Of a stretch of DNA of 64,000 nucleotides, positions 58,381 through 64,000 are shown piece by piece (the stretch's first letter is position 1; each line of letters starts with the position of its first letter). Below the pieces are notes generated by a model that did no database searches, was not told the origin of the DNA, and saw only the letters and a program-made list of their open reading frames with translations. The stretch spans positions 5,084,001 to 5,148,000 of the forward strand of contig NC_067205.1 of NCBI RefSeq assembly GCF_026262505.1. Reading direction: 5' to 3'. The position numbers were made by a program, and so were the translations under genes. The stretch is from Trichomonas vaginalis G3 (taxonomy: Eukaryota; Parabasalia; Trichomonadida; Trichomonadidae).

Positions 58381-58555
58381 AATATATTTTTGTCTGATTT
58401 ACGCTCATTGACGATGAAATTCATGACAAAACATTGACGATGAAGTCTATTTCCTGGACTGTTGTCAAAATGTCATGTTGTCACACTTTTTCAGAGAAGT
58501 TCATTTGACCGAGGGACCGAGGGACCGAGGGACCTGGTTCGCCTAAAATATATTT
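58381..58555 (-). repeat. Right arm of inverted iteron repeat, element 2
   Basis: Inverted counterpart of 57238-57415, with three iterons and the same flanking blocks. Its ACTTCTCTGAAAAA stretch is closer to element 1 than the left arm is. Confidence 0.88.
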
Positions 58556-58560
58556 TTGCT

Positions 58561-58930
58561 GAAAAAAATGACCAAATTTCATGATATAACTGTATTTTTT
58601 GACGAAGTGAACTTTGACACTTCGTAAAAAAAATCCCTGAAATCGTAAAAAAATGACCAAATTTCATGAATTTCCTCATATGTTTGCTACCCCAGGAAAA
58701 TCGAGGATAGAGATTCCGTACGAAAATCGTAAAAAAAACTCATGAAAATCGTGAAAAATTGCGAGTACGTTAAAAATCTTACTCGCCTAAAACTCATGAA
58801 AATCGTGAAAAATTGCGAGTAGTAAAAAAAAACCACTCGCCTAAAACTCATGAAAATCGTGAAAAAATGCTACCCCGACTTTTACAGGGGTTGCCTAAAA
58901 CTCATGAAAATCGTAAAAAAAACTCTATGA
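58561..58930. repeat. Array of constant segment and variable palindromes
   Basis: A constant segment of about 28 bases (core ACTCATGAAAATCGTGAAAA) alternates with 26-base palindromes at 58761-58786, 58815-58840 and 58869-58894. The period is exactly 54. Palindrome stems differ (GCGAGTA/TACTCGC, GCGAGT/ACTCGC, GCTACCCC/GGGGTTGC). A further hairpin ACGAAGTG/CACTTCGT and degenerate units lie at 58600-58740. Confidence 0.85.
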
Positions 58931-58966
58931 AATCATATCTTTTATACAAGATAGAAAAAATAAAAT

Positions 58967-59019
58967 TAACGCTAGTTTTTTTAAAATATTTTTTTTTATT
59001 TTGTATGTAAGAACAGGAA
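58967..59019 (+). promoter_or_regulatory. Leader motif before T5orf172 gene
   Basis: TTAACGCTAGTTTTT, an A/T run and ATTTTGTATGTAAGAACAG lie immediately before the ATG at 59020. Nearly the same as the region before 60849. Confidence 0.65.
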
Positions 59020-59631
59020 ATGACAAGCACTGAGTTTGAAACAGTTAAAAAGATAGACAATGAGACCAAAATAGTTAGAATAGGTGATTTAAACGTAAGA
59101 TACTCAAAGAAATACAACAAATATTCTTTGTCAGACATTATATCTCCATCTGGAAAGAAAACAAAGGACTGGGTTAGAATTGCTTCTACTCAGAAAATTT
59201 TGACAAGAAATCCTGAGCTTATGATATCGGTAAGATTCTATGGAACTACAGCATATCTTATAGACAAAAGTCTTATACCAGTAGTTTTGTTCTGGATTGA
59301 CCCAGTTGTTGGATATAATTTCATAACATATGGTTCATTCGATACGGAACGTTGCAGTGAGGGCTTACTTTACATCGTTCAGAAACCGAAGGACTTCAAT
59401 ACAAAGAGATATAAGATAGGAAGAACATATAATATAACTCAAAGATATGACTCTACAGTCAATAGAGTTAAGGTTGTGTTCGTTAACGATATGAGAGCTG
59501 CTGAAACAGAACTACTTGAAGTTTTTGAGAAAAGGTATGGTGCTCCCACGAAAGGTAAAGAAACTTTCGAAGTAGATGAGATAGAGAAAGCTATAAAAGT
59601 ATTTGACGAAGTTGCTGAAAAATACATGTAA
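59020..59631 (+). CDS. T5orf172 (GIY-YIG-like) domain protein
   Basis: The 203-residue protein ends with a T5orf172/Bro-type domain (about 115-200): GLLYIVQKPKDF, YKIGRTYNITQRYDS and ETELLEVFEKRYG. This places it in the GIY-YIG nuclease superfamily. The first 100 residues (YSKKYNKYSLSDIISPSGKK, TKDWVRIASTQKIL) resemble a KilA-N-like DNA-binding part. Such proteins are frequent in large DNA viruses and phages as regulators or nucleases. The gene uses the ATTTTGTATGTAAGAACAG leader. Confidence 0.75.
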   Translation: MTSTEFETVKKIDNETKIVRIGDLNVRYSKKYNKYSLSDIISPSGKKTKDWVRIASTQKILTRNPELMISVRFYGTTAYLIDKSLIPVVLFWIDPVVGYNFITYGSFDTERCSEGLLYIVQKPKDFNTKRYKIGRTYNITQRYDSTVNRVKVVFVNDMRAAETELLEVFEKRYGAPTKGKETFEVDEIEKAIKVFDEVAEKYM

Positions 59632-60060
59632 AGCGTTTATTTTTGGTCTTTTATACAAGATAGAAAATAACGCTAATTTTTTTCTGAAAACAGTGAAGAA
59701 CAGCGACCCAGACTTTTTTCGGGGTCGCCAAAACTCTATGAAAATCGTGAAAAATTGCCAAACGGTTTGAGAGGATATTATGTACATAGACTTCTTGTAA
59801 ATGCTGTTGCAATGTGGGCTTCACCTCTTCACCTAAAAATTATTTTTGCTGAATTCAGCACAAAATTCTGAGTAAAATGACATATGACACGTGTCAAACC
59901 GTTGAGTTTTCACAAAATTTAAAAATTGCTGAGGAAAGTTCGTCAAAAAAGTGAAGGTTCCCGACGGTTTCAAACCGCCATACTTTACATGAAGATAGTT
60001 TACAATGTCAACTAAATATCATGTACGATAGAAACGGTTATGTAAAGTTTACATTTTGTA
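59632..60060. other. KilA-N-gene-derived sequence and intergenic
   Basis: It holds a leader-like remnant (about 59660-59690) and then about 140 bases resembling part of the KilA-N gene (61083-61225), including a 26-base palindrome at 59703-59728 with a different stem (GCGACCC/GGGTCGC). The rest is unremarkable. Confidence 0.7.
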
Positions 60061-60064
60061 AAGT

Positions 60065-60490
60065 TTTGTCCTGATTCAAGACAAGTCTTGTATTTTTTCA
60101 AGACAAGTCTTGTATTTTTTCAGAACAAGTCTTGTATTTTTTCAAGACAAATCTTGTCCTGATTCAGAACAAGACTTGCACTTTTTAGTCAGTTTTTCTT
60201 GTAAAGTTCTCAAATTTGAGAACAATTGTCCTGATTCAAGACAAGTCTTGTATTTTTTCAGAACAAGTCTTGTATTTTTTCAAGACAAATCTTGTCCTGA
60301 TTCAGAACAAGACTTGCACTTTTTAGTCAGTTTTTCTTGTAAAGTTCTCAAATTTGAGAACAATTGTCCTGATTCAAGACAAGTCTTGTATTTTTTCAGA
60401 ACAAGTCTTGTATTTTTTCAGAACAAGTCTTGTATTTTTTCAAGACAAATCTTGTCCTGATTCAAGACAAGTCTTGCACTTTTTCAGGAA
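60065..60490. repeat. Nested palindrome array
   Basis: 22-base units around the palindrome CAAGACAAGTCTTG or the variant with AGAACAAG are nested in a larger unit of about 138 bases (starts near 60071, 60231 and 60369; the first is 22 bases longer). Another inverted pair, GTTCTCAAATTTGAGAAC, recurs twice. Open frames across it are by-products. Confidence 0.88.
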
Positions 60491-60796
60491 ATCCTATCGT
60501 CCAACTTTACAAATGTCACTTTTTCAACATGATTGCATTTTGGTCGGGGAACAACTTTCTCTCAATTTTGTCACTTTTTCTATCGTCGTGTTTTGTCACT
60601 TTTCCCTCAGGGTGTGTGTCAGAAAATATCCAAAATCTTTATAGCCTCGTATCTCCTTCAATTCTTGACGGTTTGACATGTATGACACACCATTCGATTC
60701 AGAATTTTGTGCTGAATCTTATGGACTTCATTTGTTCGTGACTTCTTTTCACATATGTAACCATGAATTTTTAACATTTCCTTAAGATAGAAAAAA
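60491..60796. other. Intergenic with TGTCACTTTT motifs
   Basis: At least three TGTCACTTTT motifs occur (about 60513, 60569 and 60594). No coding region is recognised. Confidence 0.5.
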
Positions 60797-60848
60797 TAAC
60801 GCTAGTTTTTTATAAAATATTTTTTTTATTTTGTATGTAAAGACAGTA
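60797..60848 (+). promoter_or_regulatory. Leader motif before KilA-N gene of element 2
   Basis: TAACGCTAGTTTTTT, an A/T run and ATTTTGTATGTAAAGACAG before the ATG at 60849. Same class as at 58967. Confidence 0.65.
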
Positions 60849-61688
60849 ATGTCAACAACAGAGAACACAACAACTGCTATCGTTCATGAAGCTATAAATG
60901 AAGAATACGAGTGGGTTCAGTTTAACAAACAGTTACGTCTCATTCGTTCGGTCAAAGATGACATGTACCAAATGCAAAGTATTTTGACAGCATGTTTTGC
61001 ACCAGATACCAAGAAACCACAAGACTGGTTTAGGAACCAAAGCACACAAGAATTTTTGAGCGAAGCACAGCGAGACATACTTTTTTCTGAAAACAGTGAA
61101 GAACAGCGAGTAAGTAAAAAATCTTACTCGCCTAAAACTCATGAAAATCGTGAAAATTTGCCAAATGGTTTGAGAGGTTGGTATGTACATAGACTTCTTG
61201 TAAATGCTGTTGCAATGTGGGCTTCGCCTCGTTATGCTTGGTATATTTGCAGACTTCTTGACGAACTTCATAGACAAGAACGTGAAGAGCTAGAGAACAA
61301 GCTTGAAGCAAAAGACAAAAACATACAGAAAAGAATACCACGTTCGGTACCAAAAGGAAAGGAAAAGAACTATAAGTATATGATTTACACTGAAGAGATG
61401 GAAAATGAAGAAGACAGAGATATGGTTATGTTGCATTTAGTCAGAAGAAACAACAAAAGCTTTTACGACCTTGCTAAGATTTACAAATCTGACAGAAATT
61501 GGTTCTATCGCGAAAACTTACCGATTTCAATGACACCAAATGAAGATGTGAAACAAATAGTTCAAGATACGTTACCTCAAACACACTATGACATCAAAGG
61601 TTGTACAATACTTACATTCAAAGAAGACTTACCGCTACTGAAAGAAAAAATAACAGAGTATTTTGACAACTTCAAACAAGCAGACTAA
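60849..61688 (+). CDS. KilA-N domain protein with in-frame palindrome
   Basis: The product is 279 residues from the ATG chosen by the leader; the frame is open from 60831. The KilA-N region ends with LRGWYVHRLLVNAVAMWASP and RYAWYICRLLDELH (about 110-145). A coiled segment and a C-terminal domain (YKYMIYTEEMENEEDRDMVM, FYDLAKIYKSDRNWFYREN) follow, as in viral KilA-N proteins with a DUF3627-like end. Just before the conserved core, codons for EQRVSKKSYSPKTHENREN come from a 26-base palindrome (61106-61131) plus the constant segment of the array at 58.7 kb. It is probably a DNA-binding regulator. Confidence 0.75.
   Translation: MSTTENTTTAIVHEAINEEYEWVQFNKQLRLIRSVKDDMYQMQSILTACFAPDTKKPQDWFRNQSTQEFLSEAQRDILFSENSEEQRVSKKSYSPKTHENRENLPNGLRGWYVHRLLVNAVAMWASPRYAWYICRLLDELHRQEREELENKLEAKDKNIQKRIPRSVPKGKEKNYKYMIYTEEMENEEDRDMVMLHLVRRNNKSFYDLAKIYKSDRNWFYRENLPISMTPNEDVKQIVQDTLPQTHYDIKGCTILTFKEDLPLLKEKITEYFDNFKQAD
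61106..61131. repeat. In-gene 26-base palindrome
   Basis: A perfect 9-bp stem GCGAGTAAG/CTTACTCGC with an 8-base loop, followed by the constant segment of the 54-bp array. It keeps the KilA-N reading frame. Confidence 0.85.
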
Positions 61689-61708
61689 GACTCAAACACT
61701 TACATTTT

Positions 61709-62584
61709 TCAAGCTTGACTTTTTACAATTTGAACTTTGTTTGCGTAGATATGAATTCTGAAAGAAGTATGAGGGTCTTGTATGACTTTGTACTTCTCCC
61801 ATAGTTCATGTCTGTCAAACTTACCTGCCATGGACTCTTTCATAAGTTCCATGAAATCGTCTTCGGACAATCCGGGGAAAAGTACAATGTCAGTAAGTAT
61901 TCTCTTTACATCCTTACTTAAACTCTTTGCTGTCTGTACACAAATGACAACTGAGATGTTAAAGTGTCTGAGCTTCTTAAGAATTCGACACATGTCTTGT
62001 TCTCTATTCTTTAACAAAGGATGAGAAGCAAAGTCATCTAAGATAAGAAGACACCTATGAGGGTAAGTCTTCCAATCGTAAGATTGCAATTTCTTCGAAA
62101 TGTATTCTATCTCTTTCTGTTTGTTTCTGAAGTGTTTCTTCTCTAATATTCTCTGCATTTCCTCATTTGGGTCTTTAAACCTCGAATTGACATACTCATT
62201 TATAGCATTGTACTTCAAAACTCTTCTTTGGTACTTCTTTATCCAATCCAACAACTCAGAGTCTTTTATACATACTAACTTAGACTTTTTTATAATATCT
62301 TTGAACGAATTTACGGTTTGGTCAAATTGACCAGAAGTACTACAAATGACTACTAACTCATAGAATGGGTTCTTCTCATCTAGTTCTTGTTGTTGTGCAG
62401 CCATTTTAAGATAAGTGAAAGTCTTACCCGACCCAGGTGGTGCGATTAGACCTGTTATACCATTCTGAGCAAATAAGAACTTGTCATGTATGGGTTTTAT
62501 CTGAGCATTTTCTAACTTCCTCTTGTTCTTATTTAAAACATTCTCAAATTTTTTGTCAATGTCAGCAAACTTTTTTTCTAACAT
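61709..62584 (-). CDS. Virion packaging ATPase (A32/FtsK-HerA type)
   Basis: The protein has about 292 residues from the ATG at 62584. Walker A is GLIAPPGSGKT (about 45-55), Walker B is CLLILDDFASHPLL (about 177-190), and ISVVICVQTAKSLSKDVKRI is the following sensor-like strand. This series is typical of poxvirus A32-like genome-packaging ATPases of Polintons, virophages and giant viruses, which pump DNA into capsids. The frame is open to 62686, but this would overlap the divergent gene starting at 62621. The ATG at 62584 leaves a 36-base shared start region and fits the family. Confidence 0.85.
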   Translation of the reverse strand: MLEKKFADIDKKFENVLNKNKRKLENAQIKPIHDKFLFAQNGITGLIAPPGSGKTFTYLKMAAQQQELDEKNPFYELVVICSTSGQFDQTVNSFKDIIKKSKLVCIKDSELLDWIKKYQRRVLKYNAINEYVNSRFKDPNEEMQRILEKKHFRNKQKEIEYISKKLQSYDWKTYPHRCLLILDDFASHPLLKNREQDMCRILKKLRHFNISVVICVQTAKSLSKDVKRILTDIVLFPGLSEDDFMELMKESMAGKFDRHELWEKYKVIQDPHTSFRIHIYANKVQIVKSQA

Positions 62585-62620
62585 ATTTTTAGAAAAATTA
62601 AAATTTTTATCTTTTAGAAA
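62585..62620. promoter_or_regulatory. Shared 36-base start region
   Basis: AT-rich gap between the chosen ATPase start (-) and the ATG at 62621 (+). It contains a TTTTT-A/C-type leader in each direction (TTTTTATCTTTTAGAAA on +). Confidence 0.5.
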
Positions 62621-63058
62621 ATGTCTAGCGATTTCGCTATCTATATTCGAGACAAGCTTTTCGACAGCAAAACATCTGTCGACCATAAAATCTTACATAG
62701 TGTAAACAAGAAAGGTGAATTTGTTCTAAAGTTCTGTTTCTGGGAATATGACAAGAACCATAAAACATTAAGCAGAGAAGTCTTAAAATTTGTCAATGAC
62801 AGACTTGTTGACAGAGATGACGCCTCTTGGAGAGATGAAGTCCAACAAAACTTCTTAGAATGCAAAGAAGACACATGCGCTGTTCTTGAAAATGAAATAG
62901 AAAACAGAATAGAAGAGCTATTAAATGACAAAGCACTTTTACAAAAATATGGTTCTGAGAAGTTTGACATAACTCCACCAGAAAAGAAGAAAGAGAAAAG
63001 AAAGAAAGAAAGTAGAAGAAGAGAAGAAAGAACCAGTTCCAGAGAAGGGGAGATATGA
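62621..63058 (+). CDS. Element 2 unknown protein, charged tail
   Basis: The 145-residue protein is globular-looking over the first 110 residues (FAIYIRDKLFDSKTSVDHKI, FVLKFCFWEYDKNHKT). A very basic/acidic tail follows (PPEKKKEKRKKESRRREERT) that could bind DNA. It is divergent from the packaging ATPase. No family is recognised. Confidence 0.5.
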   Translation: MSSDFAIYIRDKLFDSKTSVDHKILHSVNKKGEFVLKFCFWEYDKNHKTLSREVLKFVNDRLVDRDDASWRDEVQQNFLECKEDTCAVLENEIENRIEELLNDKALLQKYGSEKFDITPPEKKKEKRKKESRRREERTSSREGEI

Positions 63059-63081
63059 CATGTAAAAATAAAATTTTATTT

Positions 63082-63501
63082 TTAGAACATTTCTGGGTCA
63101 ATGTCAATGTTCTCTTCCTCTTTAGGAGCAAACACCGGCTTAGACTCTAAAATCTTTTTACCCAATTTACCTTGAACTTCAACTATCTTAGACTCATAAT
63201 ATTCATAGTCGTCTGCTTTCTTTGGTTCATAAGGTATAACAAGTTTGTATGCTTTGCCTTCTTTAAGGTTTGAAAACCTTCTGTCAAAACTTTCTTTGAC
63301 TGTTAACAAACCTTCTATGTCTAAGTCTTCAAATTTCGCACCATTTTTAGTCACAATAGCAAACTTAACTGGTTCGATGTTCCAAACTTTGTCAAATGTA
63401 GACTTTTCAAAATGGTAGAAGTAAACATTCAAATATGTGAATGGGTCTAGTTCTTCTTTAAGTCCTGACATGTACTTGTTTACTGAGATGAATTTCGCCA
63501 T
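63082..63501 (-). CDS. Conserved element protein, 139 aa
   Basis: The product (MAKFISVNKYMSGLKEELDP...) resembles the protein at 34157-34630 in the element 1-type relic. The shared parts are the opening phrase, an N-I-E-P-V-K-F-A segment and an acidic end (ENIDIDPEMF). Conservation between distant elements implies a core role. The position between the helicase and the small divergent gene suggests replication or packaging. The function is unknown. Confidence 0.55.
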   Translation of the reverse strand: MAKFISVNKYMSGLKEELDPFTYLNVYFYHFEKSTFDKVWNIEPVKFAIVTKNGAKFEDLDIEGLLTVKESFDRRFSNLKEGKAYKLVIPYEPKKADDYEYYESKIVEVQGKLGKKILESKPVFAPKEEENIDIDPEMF

Positions 63502-63537
63502 CTTTTCTATCGGATAAAAAAATATTTTTTTTAAAAT

Positions 63538-64000
63538 TTACTCAGAAAAATTTTTCTTTGTATATACACCATTCTGAACATCTAAAAGACTTTTGACATT
63601 TGCCAAGAATGTTCGTTTAGACGCTGTCATATAACCATATTCTTGACAATACTGTTTATACGAATCGTACAATGACCTTTCATCTAAACACTCAAAGTTA
63701 GTCTCATCTATAAACAGTTCATATACACTCTTGTTTGCTTCTAACAATGTTTGTCTCTCTTCGGTATGTGGAATTTGTCTTGGATTGAACTTTGAAATAT
63801 CTAATGTCATGAAATATGAGAACAAGTGGTTGTAAAAGTTAGGTGTCAAAGTTTCTGCTAAGTCGTCAAAATATTCTGTATCTTGCATATGAGCTTCTGA
63901 CGTTCTGACAACTACATATCTTCTGTCAGAACTTTCTAACTTCATCGGAACGGCGTTGTTTGAAACCATGACGAAGTTTGCAACATTTTCACAAACTCTT
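63538..64000 (-). CDS. D5-like SF3 helicase, C-terminal end, cut by window
   Basis: The frame is open to the window edge. It encodes NVANFVMVSNNAVPMKLESS-D-R-R-Y-V-V, matching NVANFIFVTNNVYPVKIEVG-D-R-R-Y-V-V of the element 1 primase-helicase. FYNHLFSYFMTLDISKFNPR and a winged-helix-like end (SLYDSYKQYCQEYGYMTASK) follow. It is the end of the element 2 replication helicase. The N-terminal parts lie outside the window, so a primase fusion cannot be checked. Confidence 0.8.
   Translation of the reverse strand, partial: RVCENVANFVMVSNNAVPMKLESSDRRYVVVRTSEAHMQDTEYFDDLAETLTPNFYNHLFSYFMTLDISKFNPRQIPHTEERQTLLEANKSVYELFIDETNFECLDERSLYDSYKQYCQEYGYMTASKRTFLANVKSLLDVQNGVYTKKNFSE

Larger units (their letters stand above)
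49238..64000. mobile_element. Element 2: Polinton/PLV-like element, partial in window
   Basis: At least 14.7 kb of a second virus-like element; the left edge is approximate and the right end is outside the window. Parts are Dam-type methylase, small virion-type proteins, two minor capsid candidates, fibre, rve integrase, HNH protein, T5orf172 protein, KilA-N, packaging ATPase and a D5-like helicase end. It shares leaders and iteron architecture with element 1 but is far diverged in sequence. It contains several palindrome arrays. As a fossil it looks largely whole in the visible part, with about two or three interrupted genes. No PolB is seen. Confidence 0.85.

Noticed and set aside
58686-58930. 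CRISPR array
   Set aside because: The spacing is regular, but the variable parts are palindromes with compensated stems rather than spacers, and the genome is eukaryotic.
60110-60741. Frames over the nested palindrome array
   Set aside because: Products are repeats of the 22-base unit; no start context or domain.
49238-64000. PolB gene in element 2
   Set aside because: Looked for D-x-D-x-S/L-Y-P and Y-x-D-T type polymerase motifs in all long frames and saw none; the unseen part of the element may still contain one.
1-64000. tRNA and rRNA genes
   Set aside because: No T-arm-like GGTTCGA-type box with a matching acceptor stem, and no rRNA signature, was recognised by eye.

Overview
The window looks like a chromosome segment of a parabasalid protist (Trichomonas/Tritrichomonas type; the genus cannot be fixed from sequence alone). 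It is AT-rich and its host genes are mostly intronless and compact. They include a large ankyrin protein of the trichomonad kind, NEK and CK1 kinases, a Rab GTPase, a BAP31-like ER protein, a longin SNARE, a RasGAP-like protein and surface-type proteins. Two virus-like DNA elements, a relic of a third and two copies of a structured non-autonomous DNA transposon lie among them.

Layout. 1-4570: ankyrin gene (-) and an unknown gene (+). 4577-17791: element 1, a Polinton/PLV-type element with identical-looking 490-bp terminal inverted repeats and a 6-bp target duplication (ATCATT). It carries a capsid candidate, a minor capsid candidate, a collar-type fibre, KilA-N, a primase-helicase and an integrase. 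17800-29260: an LSm3-like gene relic, the RasGAP-like gene (in two frames), the SNARE gene, transposon copy A (21961-22983), a NEK kinase, two surface-type proteins and BAP31. 29732-33000: a CK1-family kinase. 33313-34976: end fragment of an element related to element 1. 37043-48804: Rab, a coiled-coil protein, transposon copy B (41555-42355), a very long Glu-rich C2-like protein and an unknown ORF. From about 49.2 kb to the window end: element 2, with Dam-type methylase, fibre, integrase, HNH and T5orf172 proteins, KilA-N, packaging ATPase and the end of a helicase. Its other end lies outside the window.

The two elements share a gene kit but only distant sequence. Neither shows a protein-primed PolB in this window; element 1 instead has an AEP-like primase fused to an SF3 helicase. 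Both use two classes of short upstream sequence: an ATTTTGTATGTAAGAACAG leader on KilA-N, T5orf172 and similar genes, and a TTTTTA...AAATG start context on structural genes. Both carry iteron-bearing inverted repeats around one gene.

The most unusual signals are structural. Element 2 has a 54-bp-period array in which a constant segment alternates with 26-nt palindromes whose stems vary in a compensated way; one copy lies in frame inside its KilA-N gene. It also has a cluster of six consecutive hairpins in the fibre locus and a nested palindrome array. The transposon copies contain a perfect DNA three-way junction, and their ends carry an outward-facing TGTCACTTTT motif that also precedes a host kinase gene. 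All functions are read from motifs by eye; no search was run.
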